DNA of 64,000 nucleotides from Vicinamibacterales bacterium (GTDB lineage: Bacteria > Acidobacteriota > Vicinamibacteria > Vicinamibacterales > 2-12-FULL-66-21), in assembly GCA_035699745.1 (NCBI GenBank), contig DASSPH010000069.1, positions 1 to 64,000 on the forward strand. The letters are read 5' to 3'. Under the pieces are notes generated by a model. The model did no database searches and had not been told where the DNA came from. It saw only the letters and a program-made list of their open reading frames with translations. The first letter of the stretch is position 1, and each line of letters begins with the position of its first letter. Position numbers and translations under genes: made by a program. Positions 21,629 to 31,931 of this stretch are shown piece after piece.

Positions 21629-23061
21629 TCCCATGGGATCCCTATTCTACGTGCGGCCGAGGCGCGCCCGTCCAGACGAATACGAACCCGGGCGCCTGAT
21701 GGTTCGCGCAGCGTGACCGTCCGCTCGTCGATGGCGACGACCACCCGGCCGCCGATGCGGTCGCCGACCCCGACCACCCTCCCGTCGTCGATCGTCGCAA
21801 ACCGCCGATCCTGCGAGAACAGGATGGCCGTAACCCTGGGCAGGGGCTCCTTCGCCACCGGCGGCGGCGCTTCCGGCTCACCGGGCCGGTAGCGCGGCTC
21901 GGCTCCCAGGCGCGGCGGCTCCTCCTGCGCGGGTGTTGACTCGGCGCGCCGAGGCGGCTCCACGGGAGACCGCGGGGCGGGGTCGGCCCTGGGTGCTGCG
22001 GGCGTCGGCCGGGCGACCTGCGGCGGCAGGGCTTCGCGTCGCGGCGGCGCCGGATCGGTTCGCGGCGGCGCGGCCCTCCCCGACGTCGCGGCCGGCGGGT
22101 CGGCCGGCCGAGGAGCGGCCGTCTGAACGCTCCGCGCCTCCGCGGGCACCGCTGCCGACGACGATGAGGCTGGCGGGGCCGGCAGCCGTGCGAACCACAG
22201 GTAGGCGCCGCCGCCGCCGGCAAGCAGCGCGACCAGCGCGGCGGCGCGCATCAGCACGGCCGTTCGGTGCGCGGCGATTCGCTTCGAGTCGTCCCACGGC
22301 CGCGAGCGCCGCGCCATCACCCCGGCGCTGGCCAGCCTGATCGCGGCGGCGAGCTCGGTCAGCCGCTCGGGCGTGCCGGTTCCGATCTGCAGTCCGTCCA
22401 GCGAATCGAGCGTCTCGACCTCCACGTCGAGCTCCTCGATGAGCGGCATCGTCAGCGCGCGAAGATCGGGCAGATTGCCGCACGTGACGACGGCGGAGAC
22501 CGGGGATCCGATCGCGCCCGCCGCCGCCAGCGCCCGCTTGATCTCCGGCGAGAGATAGGCGACGAGGGAATAGCGCTGCAGCATCCGCGCCTGGCTGCCG
22601 GTGGCGCCGACGCTCGAGTCCCACCCGAACGATCGGGCGTAGATCTGCTGGCCGGGACGGATCGCGACGATCGCCACGCCGGCGGTGTTGATCGCGACCC
22701 AGCAGGCCGCGCCGCCGGGGCGCGCCGGCTTCAGGCGCGCGAGGGCGCCCAGCGCGTTGCAGGGAGTCACGACGCGCTCGACCCTGAACCCGGCGGCGAT
22801 GAGCGGCGCGAGCGCAGCGACCGCCCCGGGGTCGCGCGGAGTGGCGCCCTCGGGCAGGCCCCACAGCACGACGCGGGAACGCCGCGGCAGTCCGAGCGTG
22901 CGGCGCGACCTGCGCAGCGCCGCCACGAACGCGTCGGTGCCGGGGAACGACGTCGGATTGAGGAGCTCGGCCGCCGAGACCGTCACTTCGCCGCGGCGCA
23001 CCGTGGTGCGCGCAATCGCGCAGGTATCGCCGTCGAACTCGATCGCGGTGATGACCGCCAT
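21625..23061 (-). CDS. PilM-like plus GspB/PilP-like fusion, bitopic membrane protein
   Basis: A 478-residue protein with three parts. Residues about 1-230 read as a divergent actin-fold domain of the PilM/MshI/GspL-cyto kind ([20 protein letters not shown], ... [18 protein letters not shown]). One TM (about 270-290, [19 protein letters not shown]) follows, then a 110-residue Pro/Ala/Arg linker, and a small C-terminal beta domain (about 415-475: [20 protein letters not shown] ... [13 protein letters not shown]) that resembles the GspB/MshK/PilP domain which docks on the secretin. Thus one chain would link cytoplasm to the secretin. It belongs with the secretin, ExeA-like and TPR genes upstream on the same strand. 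Assignment is from pattern, not search. Confidence 0.6.
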   Translation of the reverse strand: MAVITAIEFDGDTCAIARTTVRRGEVTVSAAELLNPTSFPGTDAFVAALRRSRRTLGLPRRSRVVLWGLPEGATPRDPGAVAALAPLIAAGFRVERVVTPCNALGALARLKPARPGGAACWVAINTAGVAIVAIRPGQQIYARSFGWDSSVGATGSQARMLQRYSLVAYLSPEIKRALAAAGAIGSPVSAVVTCGNLPDLRALTMPLIEELDVEVETLDSLDGLQIGTGTPERLTELAAAIRLASAGVMARRSRPWDDSKRIAAHRTAVLMRAAALVALLAGGGGAYLWFARLPAPPASSSSAAVPAEARSVQTAAPRPADPPAATSGRAAPPRTDPAPPRREALPPQVARPTPAAPRADPAPRSPVEPPRRAESTPAQEEPPRLGAEPRYRPGEPEAPPPVAKEPLPRVTAILFSQDRRFATIDDGRVVGVGDRIGGRVVVAIDERTVTLREPSGARVRIRLDGRASAARRIGIPWE

Positions 23062-23118
23062 AGTTATCCGAGCGGCTTCGCCTCTCTGCCCCGCCTCGAC
23101 GCCCGCTCCGGCACGCCG

Positions 23119-25065
<1,947 letters not shown>

Positions 25066-25069
25066 GTGT

Positions 25070-25097
25070 GTGTGCAGTCCGCGATCAGCAGTTCGCA
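25070..25097. repeat. 7-bp degenerate tandem array (TGCGAAC-like x4, read on minus strand)
   Basis: Minus-strand units TGCGAAC, TGCTGAT, CGCGGAC, TGCACAC end 4 bp before the acs start codon; a short GT dinucleotide run overlaps the last unit. Confidence 0.5.
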
Positions 25098-25134
25098 GTG
25101 AGCCGTCTGGCGTTGCCGTTCGATCCGGCGCGCG

Positions 25135-26136
25135 CTACTTCGCCGCGCGCGTCTGGACCGCCTGCAGCCGGGCGCGAACGTCGGCCGCCTGCGGTTCCCG
25201 TTCCGGACCAGCGTACCGCAGGAACTGCCGGTAATGCTCGACCGCGCGCACGGCTTCCCCCGTGTCTTCGTACTGTCGCGCGAGATTGTAGTGCGCCAGC
25301 GGGTGGCGGGGGTCGAGCTCGAGCGCACGGCGCAGCGCCGCGAGCGAATCGGCCGGATGGCCGGCGCCTTTCCGGGCGAGAGCGAGGTTGACGAATCCGT
25401 CCACGTTGCGCGGGTCGAGCCGGAGCGCCTCCCGGGCCGAGGCCGCGGCGGCCTCGAACCGGCCGAGCTGGTAATACGCGGCCGACAGATTCACATGCGC
25501 CGTGACGTACTCGGGATCGATGGCCAGCACCCGCTGGAACTCTCGTACGGCTTCGTCGAGCAGGCCGCGGCTCAGATACAGCCCGCCGAGGTTGTTGTGC
25601 GCCTCGACGTTCAGCTCGTCGCGCTGCAGCGCCGCCTTGTAGTGCAGCAGCGCCTGTTCGAAGTCGCCCGCCCGGTGGTGGTAGAGCGCGAGCTGGAACG
25701 GATCGCCGCCGGCGGTCCGGGGCGTCGGGATCGACGCGGGGCGTCTCACGCCCCCGCGGGGCCCTGCGTCGGTCGTCGGGGGCGCGGCGTCCGAAGCGGC
25801 GGCAGCCGTCTCCGGCACGCGAGGGGCCGGCGCCGGCAACGCAGGCGGCGGGCTGGCGTCGACGGGACGCGACTGCGCCGGAGTGGAAACGGGAGAGGAA
25901 GGAGCGGTGGGAGCGGGCGGCGCTCCGGCGGATCGAACCCCAAGCCGCGGCGCCAGCGTCCAGGCGGCCGCGCCGGCGGCGACGAGCAGCAGGACGATGA
26001 GCAGCGGCCGGCCGACGCTGCCTCGCTCGGCGGCATGGTGGCCCAGTGCCGAGGGAACGGCGGTGGCGCGCGGCGGGCGTACGACCGGCGCACTCCTGCC
26101 GCGCCCGTCGCGAAGCGCATCGTGGACGCGGCTCAC
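25135..26136 (-). CDS. TPR protein, single TM (MshN/GspA-like companion)
   Basis: A 333-residue protein beginning VSRVHDALRDG, which echoes the SxIxDAL start of GspB/ExeB/MshN proteins. One TM (about 42-60, LLIVLLLVAAGAAAWTL), a Pro/Ala-rich periplasmic linker, then five to six TPR units (about 160-325; for example AHNNLGGLYLSRGLLDEAVR and HYNLARQYEDTGEAVRAVEH). The start is GTG at 26136, overlapping the ExeA-like stop by 4 bp (GTGA), which fixes it. In MSHA clusters mshN follows mshM, as here. Likely role: periplasmic scaffold of the same envelope machine. Confidence 0.75.
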   Translation of the reverse strand: MSRVHDALRDGRGRSAPVVRPPRATAVPSALGHHAAERGSVGRPLLIVLLLVAAGAAAWTLAPRLGVRSAGAPPAPTAPSSPVSTPAQSRPVDASPPPALPAPAPRVPETAAAASDAAPPTTDAGPRGGVRRPASIPTPRTAGGDPFQLALYHHRAGDFEQALLHYKAALQRDELNVEAHNNLGGLYLSRGLLDEAVREFQRVLAIDPEYVTAHVNLSAAYYQLGRFEAAAASAREALRLDPRNVDGFVNLALARKGAGHPADSLAALRRALELDPRHPLAHYNLARQYEDTGEAVRAVEHYRQFLRYAGPEREPQAADVRARLQAVQTRAAK

Positions 26137-27086
26137 GGGCGGAAGTAGTGCCACATCGCGGCGGCGCCCGCTCCGAGCACGGCGGCGAGCGTGACGCCCG
26201 CCGCAAACCCCGCGAACCGTTCGCGCACCCAGCCGCGCAGCGAGCGACTCGGACGCTCGATCTCGAGCGACTCGGCGGCGCTGCGGACGAACGCCGGGAC
26301 GATGCGGCCCGCATGCGCCGAGTAGGCCGTCAGGAGCGCGCGATCGCAGAGCAGATTGATGAGACGCGGAATGCCGGCGGTATAGCGGTGCACGCGCGCC
26401 AGCGCCGTGGACGTGAACGCGGCCGCGGTGCCGCCGCCCGCCACCGAGAGCCGGTGGCGCACGTAGGCGGCCGTCTCCTCGGCGGTCAACGGCTTCAGAT
26501 CGTAGCGGATGGCGACGCGCTGATCGAGCTGACGCAGCTCCGGCCGGCGCAACAGGTCCTTCAGGTTCGACTGCCCGACCAGGATGATCTGCAGCAGCTT
26601 CTCCTTGTCGGTTTCGAGGTTCGAGAGGATGCGGATCTGTTCGAGCACCGGCATGGGCAGGTTCTGCGCCTCGTCGAGGATGAGCAGCGCCTGCGCACCG
26701 ATCGATCGCAGCGAGAGCAGGAACTCGTTCAGCGTCTCGACCAGCTCCGCCTTGCTGACGCGCGCCAGACGTCCACGCTTGATCTCCTCGCGCGAGACGA
26801 CCCCGAACTCCTGCAGCACCACGCGCAGCAGATCCTCCTCGGCGAGGAACGGATTCAGCACCAGCGCGGTGAAGGTTCGCCGATCGATCTGCTCGAGCAG
26901 CGCCCGGCACAACGTCGTCTTGCCGGTCCCGATGTCGCCGGTGATGACGACGAAGCCCTCTCGCCGGCGGATGGCGTACTGCAGCAGCTCGTAGGCGCTG
27001 GCGTGCGACGCGCTCTTGAAGAGGTACTTCGGGTCCGGTGTGAGGCTGAAGGGTTTCTCCGAGAACCCGTAATACTCCTCGTACAT
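26133..27086 (-). CDS. ExeA/MshM-type AAA+ ATPase
   Basis: A 317-residue AAA+ ATPase with the family-defining start MYEEYYGFSEKPFSLTPDPK. Walker A TGDIGTGKTTLCRALLEQ, Walker B ALLILDEAQN, sensor region LVGQSNLKDLL and the C-terminal lid (TAGIPRLINLLCDRALL) are intact; one TM near the end (about 290-308, VTLAAVLGAGAAAMW) replaces the longer periplasmic peptidoglycan-binding domain of ExeA. ExeA uses ATP to place the secretin in the cell wall; MshM is its MSHA homologue, and XrtA-associated ATPases look similar. Position between a secretin-like gene and a TPR gene supports the MSHA/T2SS reading. Confidence 0.88.
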   Translation of the reverse strand: MYEEYYGFSEKPFSLTPDPKYLFKSASHASAYELLQYAIRRREGFVVITGDIGTGKTTLCRALLEQIDRRTFTALVLNPFLAEEDLLRVVLQEFGVVSREEIKRGRLARVSKAELVETLNEFLLSLRSIGAQALLILDEAQNLPMPVLEQIRILSNLETDKEKLLQIILVGQSNLKDLLRRPELRQLDQRVAIRYDLKPLTAEETAAYVRHRLSVAGGGTAAAFTSTALARVHRYTAGIPRLINLLCDRALLTAYSAHAGRIVPAFVRSAAESLEIERPSRSLRGWVRERFAGFAAGVTLAAVLGAGAAAMWHYFRP

Positions 27087-27107
27087 GTGGTCTCCTGATG
27101 CCGGCAG

Positions 27108-27142
27108 CTGTCGCTGACCGCTCTCCGCCTGCCGCTCTCCGC
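27108..27142. repeat. 7-bp tandem array (GCGGAGA x5, read on minus strand)
   Basis: Minus-strand units GCGGAGA, GCGGCAG, GCGGAGA, GCGGTCA, GCGACAG fill most of the gap between the secretin-like stop and the ExeA-like start. The AGCGGTCAGCG string is shared with the array at 2832-2880. Confidence 0.65.
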
Positions 27143-28336
27143 TCAGTGCCTACTGCTGCTCACGAAGGTGCCGGGATCGACGACGGTGGGTCTCAGCAGC
27201 ACGACGAGCTCGGCGTAGCCGGCGGTGCGCCCCTCGCCGGCCGGGACGGCACGCAGCAGGCCGCTGACCATCGCCGTGTTGCCGTCCATGACTCGCGTCA
27301 CCGTGTCGCTCTCGGCGGCCAGCGCCGGCGACGACTCCGCCCAGGCGTGCGTCACGCTCAACTGGACGATGCCGTCGGCGGCGATCTGCGGCACCACCGT
27401 CATCGTCAACGACGCTCCGGCGGCATTGCCGACGCGCACCAGCACCGGTTCGTTGTTGAGCGTGGTCACGTCGGGGGTCCACAGCGTGCGCACCGTCCCC
27501 TGCGCGATGAGCGCGTCGCGCAGCGCCGCCGGATCCGCCGCGAGTCCCGCCTGCGGCACGCCGGACTGCAGGCCGAGCTGCTGCCGCACGCGTCCCCAGT
27601 CGATCGCCGGCGCGCCGTTCAACGTGACCTCGAACACCTGCGCCTGCAGCCGGACCTGCCGCCCGCTGCGGCGATGGAGCGCGTCGACATACAGGGCGAC
27701 GCGGTCGAGCCGATCGGCATAGTCGGTGACCTGCGCGATGCCGGCGTGCGGATCGACGTGGACGCGTCCGCCGTCGGACAGCAGCGTGCGAATCCCCGCG
27801 GCCACGCCGGCCATCACGTCGTCGCCGGCAAGCGTCGTGTCGAGCGCGGGGGCGGCTGACGTGCTGCCGGCCGTTCGCGACAGACCGCGGCGTACGGCCA
27901 GCAGATTCAGGTCGAAGATGCGCGTGTCGAGCTGCCGCCGCCGGACGCGGATCACCGTGCCGCGGACGTCGAACTCGAGGCCGAGCGGCGCAAGGATGGT
28001 CGTCAGCGCGTCGCGCAGCGTGAGCTGCTTCAGCTCGCCGCGGAACGATCCGCCGGCGTCGGCGTCAATCGCCACGCTGAACGGCGTTCCGGCGGTGAGC
28101 AGGGTGAGCACTTCGTCGATGGGCCGCGGCTCGAGGAACGACAGGGTCAGCCGCCGCGGCGAATTGAGCGTCGCCTCGCGCGCGTCGGTCTGCGTCGCCG
28201 GCACGCCCGGCAACGGCGGCCGCGCCCCGCCCGGAGACCCGGGCGCCTGCGCCGGGGCGCCGTTGGAGAGGCGGACGACGGGCACGTCCTGCCCCCAGGG
28301 GAGCAGCAGAACCGCCGCCAGCAGGACGCGCTGCAT
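27143..28336 (-). CDS. secretin-like protein with STN domain (MshL/PilQ type)
   Basis: A 397-residue exported protein: signal peptide (VLLAAVLLLPWGQ), a low-complexity Pro/Gly segment, an STN/N0-like domain (about 65-135: FLEPRPIDEVLTLLTAGTPF ... TLRDALTTILAPLGLEF), and a C-terminal secretin core (about 230-390: VRLQAQVFEVTLNGAPAIDWG ... VPQIAADGIVQLSVTHAWAE). It is shorter than a typical MshL/PilQ (450-700 residues) and appears to have a reduced N1 region. Secretins form the outer-membrane gate for type IV pili and type II secretion. It heads the order secretin, ExeA-like, TPR, matching mshL-mshM-mshN. Confidence 0.75.
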   Translation of the reverse strand: MQRVLLAAVLLLPWGQDVPVVRLSNGAPAQAPGSPGGARPPLPGVPATQTDAREATLNSPRRLTLSFLEPRPIDEVLTLLTAGTPFSVAIDADAGGSFRGELKQLTLRDALTTILAPLGLEFDVRGTVIRVRRRQLDTRIFDLNLLAVRRGLSRTAGSTSAAPALDTTLAGDDVMAGVAAGIRTLLSDGGRVHVDPHAGIAQVTDYADRLDRVALYVDALHRRSGRQVRLQAQVFEVTLNGAPAIDWGRVRQQLGLQSGVPQAGLAADPAALRDALIAQGTVRTLWTPDVTTLNNEPVLVRVGNAAGASLTMTVVPQIAADGIVQLSVTHAWAESSPALAAESDTVTRVMDGNTAMVSGLLRAVPAGEGRTAGYAELVVLLRPTVVDPGTFVSSSRH

Positions 28337-28417
28337 AACGCTGCACAGAATTTCGGCTCGCGGGCAGGGCTTCTTTAACCCGGACGGTGGGGATGGTTTC
28401 AGCAGCCGGGTTTCGGG

Positions 28418-28590
28418 GTTACGGGTTCTCCGGGTTCCTCGGGTTCCTCGGGTTCTCCAGGTTCAGGTTCTCCAGGTTCAGGTTCTCCGGGTTCCAGTGG
28501 TTCTGCGGGTTCGAACCCTGAACCGTCCGAACCCGAGGAACCTGAACCCGGAGAACCCGGAGAACCCGTAGAACCCGTAGAACCCGGATC
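28418..28590. repeat. inverted array of 9-bp units (GGGTTCTCC / GGAGAACCC)
   Basis: About nine units of GGGTTCTCC, GGGTTCCTC or AGGTTC run to a perfect palindrome GGGTTCGAACCC (28507-28518) and then continue as the complementary GAACCC units up to the stop of the membrane-protein gene. The whole can fold into one long imperfect hairpin in the minus-strand transcript upstream of the secretin gene. No coding sense in either strand. Confidence 0.8.
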
Positions 28591-29103
28591 CTAAGCTGGG
28601 GGCAGGACCTCGAGTGACCCCGCCGGTGGGGGCGGGACGTTCTTCTTGAACAGCGCGACGCCGAGCAGGCCGCCGAACATGCCGAAGATGAGGCCGAAGA
28701 TGATCGACGTCACGAGCTTGACCATCGTCGCCGCCACCGTGGCGGCGCCGACGTTCATGTTCTCGATCATCGTGCGCGTTTCTGCGGGAAAGTCCGGGTT
28801 GCTGGCGATGATGCGCTCGAGCAGCTGGCGCTGATACGGGCCCATCACCATGTCGAGCGGAATCGAGAGGATCGTGCCGATGACGCCTCCAATGAGGCCG
28901 GCCAGCAGCCCCACCAGCGCGCCGTCAGCGGCCGTAATCGCGTACGGGTGGTTCTGCTGCATCAGATACGTCGCGAGCACGCCGCCCCCGACCACCCACA
29001 TGCAGCAGAGACAATTGCCCGCGCTGATGATCGGCAGCGCCGACAGTACGCCGATGAACAGACCGCCGAACAGCGCCGGCTGCAGCTTTGGAGGCGTAGG
29101 CAT
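28591..29103 (-). CDS. integral membrane protein of unknown function
   Basis: A 170-residue protein with four or so TM segments (LFGGLFIGVLSALPIISAG, ADGALVGLLAGLIGGVIGT, and a C-terminal SIIFGLIFGMFGGLLGVALF) and a striking NCLCCMWVVGGG motif in the first hairpin, whose three cysteines could bind a metal or heme, or form disulphides. The soluble loop between TMs (QRQLLERIIASNPDFPAETR) is charged. It overlaps inositol-3-phosphate synthase by 1 bp (TGATG), implying translational coupling and a linked function such as inositol-lipid metabolism or transport; this is inference. I do not recognise a named family. Confidence 0.7.
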   Translation of the reverse strand: MPTPPKLQPALFGGLFIGVLSALPIISAGNCLCCMWVVGGGVLATYLMQQNHPYAITAADGALVGLLAGLIGGVIGTILSIPLDMVMGPYQRQLLERIIASNPDFPAETRTMIENMNVGAATVAATMVKLVTSIIFGLIFGMFGGLLGVALFKKNVPPPPAGSLEVLPPA

Positions 29104-30416
29104 CAGTCGTAGTACTCCCGCCCGAGGTGCGTGATCAGCTCCTCGCCCTGCATGTAGCGCAGCGTGTTCTTCAGCTTCATCAACTGGATGAACAGGTCGT
29201 GCTCGGGGTACAGCCCCGCGGCGTGCATCGGACTCTTGTAATAGAACGACAGCCATTCCTGGATGCCGCTCATGCCCGCGCGCCGCGCCAGGTCGAGAAA
29301 CAGCGCGGAATCTAGCACAATCGGCGCCGCCAGGATGCTGTCGCGGCACAGGAAGTTGATCTTCAGCTGCATCGGGTACCCGAGCCAGCCGAAGATGTCG
29401 ATGTTGTCCCAGCCTTCCTTGTTGTCGCCGCGCGGCGGGTAGTAGTTGATCCGCACGACGTGACAGAGCTTCTCGTACAGATCGGGATAGAGATTCGGCT
29501 GGAAGATGTAGTCGAGCACCGACTTCTTGCTCTCTTCCTTGGTCTTGAACGACTCGGGGTCGTCCAGCACCTCGCCGTCGCGGTTCCCGAGGATGTTGGT
29601 CGAGTACCAGCCCTCGACCCCGATCAGCCGCGCCTTCAGACCGGGCGCGATGATCGTCTTGATCAGCGTCTGCCCCGTCTTCAGGTCCTTGCCGGCGAGC
29701 GGCGATCCGGTCGTCTGCGCGAGCTGGATGAGCGCCGGGATGTCGGCGCTCAGGTTCGGCGCGGCGTTGGCGTAGGGAATCCCTTCCTTGATCGCCGCAT
29801 AGGCGTAGATCATGCTCGACGGGATCGCGGCGTCGTTCGCCTCGAGCCCCTTCTCGAACGCCTCGATGCTGCCGTGCACCTCGGACTCGGTGAGGTACAC
29901 CTCCGTGCTGCCGCACCAGATCAGCACCATGCGGCTCAGGCCGTGGTCGCTCTTGAACTTCTGGATGTCGGCGCGGAGCTGCTCGGCGAGATCCTTCTTC
30001 GTCTTCCCCTTCTTGACGTTCGGTCCGTCCAGGCGCTTGACGTAGCGGCGGTCGAACACGGCGGGCCACGGGCGCACCGCCTCCAGCTCCGGCTTGATCT
30101 GCTCCAGCAGCTCGCGATCGAGCACGCCGGCCGTCCTGGCCGCCTCGTAGCAGTTGTCCTCGAAAATGTCCCATCCGCCAAAGACGACGTCGTCCAGCGA
30201 GGCGAGCGGGACGAAGTCCTTGATGCGCGGCGAATTGCCCTCGGTGCGCTTGCCGAGGCGGATCGTGCCCATCTGCGTCAGCGAGCCAATCGGTCGGGCA
30301 AGGCCGCGCCGGATCGCCATCACCCCGGCGATCGTCGTGGTGCTGACGGCGCCCAGGCCGACGAGCATGATTCCGAGCTTGCCTTCCGCCTTCTCGATCT
30401 TCAACGGCTTGTTCAC
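29103..30416 (-). CDS. ino1: myo-inositol-1-phosphate synthase
   Basis: A 437-residue NAD-dependent synthase converting glucose-6-phosphate to inositol-1-phosphate. The Rossmann loop GIMLVGLGAVSTTTIAG, SMIYAYAAIKEGIPYANAAP, LAGKDLKTGQTLIKT and NILGNRDGEVL are characteristic; the last two contain the catalytic lysine and NAD contacts. Length suits the bacterial/archaeal-eukaryotic-like type (about 430). Start is GTG at 30416, with a TATAGT -10 box 8 bp upstream, so the message is probably leaderless. In Acidobacteriota the product may feed inositol lipids or compatible solutes; nothing here decides. Confidence 0.94.
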   Translation of the reverse strand: MNKPLKIEKAEGKLGIMLVGLGAVSTTTIAGVMAIRRGLARPIGSLTQMGTIRLGKRTEGNSPRIKDFVPLASLDDVVFGGWDIFEDNCYEAARTAGVLDRELLEQIKPELEAVRPWPAVFDRRYVKRLDGPNVKKGKTKKDLAEQLRADIQKFKSDHGLSRMVLIWCGSTEVYLTESEVHGSIEAFEKGLEANDAAIPSSMIYAYAAIKEGIPYANAAPNLSADIPALIQLAQTTGSPLAGKDLKTGQTLIKTIIAPGLKARLIGVEGWYSTNILGNRDGEVLDDPESFKTKEESKKSVLDYIFQPNLYPDLYEKLCHVVRINYYPPRGDNKEGWDNIDIFGWLGYPMQLKINFLCRDSILAAPIVLDSALFLDLARRAGMSGIQEWLSFYYKSPMHAAGLYPEHDLFIQLMKLKNTLRYMQGEELITHLGREYYD

Positions 30417-30424
30417 GACACTCG

Positions 30425-30430
30425 ACTATA
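30425..30430 (-). promoter_or_regulatory. -10 box (TATAGT) for ino1, leaderless
   Basis: Minus-strand TATAGT (5 of 6 matches to consensus) ends 8 bp before the GTG, so the predicted +1 is within 2-3 bases of the start codon. No SD is present. Confidence 0.5.
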
Positions 30431-30435
30431 TCGGA

Positions 30436-30467
30436 TTTGGTGAATTGGTGATTTCGTGATTTGGTGA
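30436..30467. repeat. 8-bp tandem array (TTTGGTGA x4)
   Basis: Units tttggtga, attggtga, tttcgtga, tttggtga lie in the divergent gap between ino1 and the methyltransferase-like gene, directly behind the ino1 -10 box. Confidence 0.75.
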
Positions 30468-30472
30468 TCGCC

Positions 30473-31021
30473 GTGGGGTTGTTCCGCAGGTCTTCGCAGG
30501 AGCCGCTGGCGGTGACCATGGCCGGCGTGAAGCTCGGACAGCGGCTGCTCGGCGTCGGCACGCGCGATCCGAAGCTGATGGCGCAGCTCGCGGTGAAGGC
30601 CGGTCTGACCGGCCGCGCCTGCATCGTCGACGCGGATGACACCGAACTGGCGAAGGCGGTGTCGGCGATCGAGCGGGAGGGGGCGTTCGTCGAACCGGCG
30701 CGCGCGCCATACGGCATGTGGCCGTTCGACGACGACAGCTTCGACGTCGCCGTGATCCCGGACCTGCTGCCGTCGCTGACTCCGGACGTCCGCGTTCTCT
30801 GCGTTGGAGAGACGCTGCGCGTGCTGCGCCCGGGCGGGCGGGCGATCGTCGTGGAGCGCGCGCAGCGCGGCGGCCTGGTCGGCGCGTTGCTGGGCGGCGC
30901 CCGCGCCGCGCCGGCGTACGAGGGTCCGATCGAGGCGCTGCGGCGCCACGGGTTCGCCGCGGTCCGTCAGCTGTCGGACGCCGACGGCGTGACATACGTC
31001 GAGGGGGTCAAGAAGGCGTGA
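30473..31021 (+). CDS. SAM-dependent methyltransferase-like protein
   Basis: A 182-residue class-I methyltransferase fold. After an N-terminal helix region (SQEPLAVTMAGVKLGQRLLG, typical of this subfamily), the Gly-rich SAM loop is weak (VGTRDPKLM), the acidic strand end is IVDADDTELAKA, motif IV is DDDSFDVAVIPDLLPSL, and the post-motif LRVLRPGGRAIVVERA is well kept. The degenerate GxGxG loop may reduce SAM binding, so catalysis is not certain. Start codon is unclear: GTG 30473 is used, GTG 30464 or TTG 30461 would run into the repeat array. Divergent from ino1. Confidence 0.7.
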   Translation: MGLFRRSSQEPLAVTMAGVKLGQRLLGVGTRDPKLMAQLAVKAGLTGRACIVDADDTELAKAVSAIEREGAFVEPARAPYGMWPFDDDSFDVAVIPDLLPSLTPDVRVLCVGETLRVLRPGGRAIVVERAQRGGLVGALLGGARAAPAYEGPIEALRRHGFAAVRQLSDADGVTYVEGVKKA

Positions 31022-31040
31022 CTGTCACGCCGGGTGACCG

Positions 31041-31796
31041 CTATCTCGCACAAGTCAGGTGACGTCCGCCGTCGATTGAGATCGTCTCGCCGGTAATCCA
31101 CCCGGCGCGGTCCGACGCCAGGAACCAGATCAACTCCGCGATCTCTTCCGGCTCCCCGGCGCGCCCGAGCGGATGGGTCGTCTTCGAGCGTTCCAGGAAT
31201 GCCGCGTACTTCTCCTCGTCGACCCCGCTGCGCCGGTGCAGGTTGGTGACGGTGACGCCCGGGTTCACCGCGTTGACGCGGACGCCGTGGGGCGCGAGCT
31301 CGAGCGCGGCGCAGCGCGTGAGCTGATCGACGCCCGCCTTGCTCACGCAGTAGGCGAGCACGCCGGGAAAGGCGCGCAGCCCGGTGACGCTCGACACGTT
31401 GACGACCGATCCGCGGGAGGCGATGAGCAGGGGCGCCGCGCTGCGCATGAGGCGGAACGGCGCGCGGAGATTGATGTCGAGCATCTCGTCCCAGGCGCCG
31501 TCGGACGTGTTCTCGATCGTGCCGCTGGCGATGATCCCGGCGGCATTGACCAGCGTGTCGAGGCGGCCGAACGCCTCGCCTGCGGCGGCGGCAATCGACG
31601 CCGGCGCGGACGCCGCGGTCACGTCGGTCTCGAGCGTCACGCACCTTCCGCCCGCCAGCTCGACGGCGTGAGCCACCTCCGCGAGCGCTGCCGCCTTACG
31701 GCCGACGGCGAGAATCGACGCCCCGTCGCGCGCGAAGCGGAGCGCGGCGGCGCGGCCGATGCCGCTGGTCGCGCCGGTCACCACTACGGTCTGCAT
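31041..31796 (-). CDS. SDR-family oxidoreductase
   Basis: A 251-residue classical short-chain dehydrogenase/reductase. NAD(P) loop VTGATSGIGRAAALRFA, NAAG motif (TLVNAAGIIASG), catalytic Ser-Tyr-Lys set (NVSSVTGLRAF ... AYCVSKAG) and NPGVTVT are all intact; Arg in VGRKAAAL after the second strand points to NADP. The ATG at 31796 is set by the conserved MQTVVVTGATSG, although an open frame extends far upstream. Substrate unknown. A TGCTACAAC extended -10 box ends 7 bp before the ATG. Confidence 0.93.
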   Translation of the reverse strand: MQTVVVTGATSGIGRAAALRFARDGASILAVGRKAAALAEVAHAVELAGGRCVTLETDVTAASAPASIAAAAGEAFGRLDTLVNAAGIIASGTIENTSDGAWDEMLDINLRAPFRLMRSAAPLLIASRGSVVNVSSVTGLRAFPGVLAYCVSKAGVDQLTRCAALELAPHGVRVNAVNPGVTVTNLHRRSGVDEEKYAAFLERSKTTHPLGRAGEPEEIAELIWFLASDRAGWITGETISIDGGRHLTCAR

Positions 31797-31802
31797 CGCG
31801 CG

Positions 31803-31811
31803 GTTGTAGCA
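31803..31811 (-). promoter_or_regulatory. extended -10 box (TGCTACAAC) for the SDR gene, leaderless
   Basis: Minus-strand TG-C-TACAAC with the hexamer ending 7 bp before the ATG; the predicted +1 coincides with the start codon. No SD visible. Confidence 0.4.
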
Positions 31812-31931
31812 CAAGTTGAACACCTGTCCGTGGCGTGCGACAGCGCCGAACGGCCGCCGCAACAGATCGGGCCGCGAACGGCCGAAACTGCGATGGAACG
31901 GCCTTTGCCCGAAAGGGGGCCGGACCCCTCC

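Noticed and set aside
28507-28518. GGGTTCGAACCC, like a tRNA T-loop
   Set aside because: It is the centre of the inverted 9-bp array; no acceptor, D or anticodon stem can be drawn around it.
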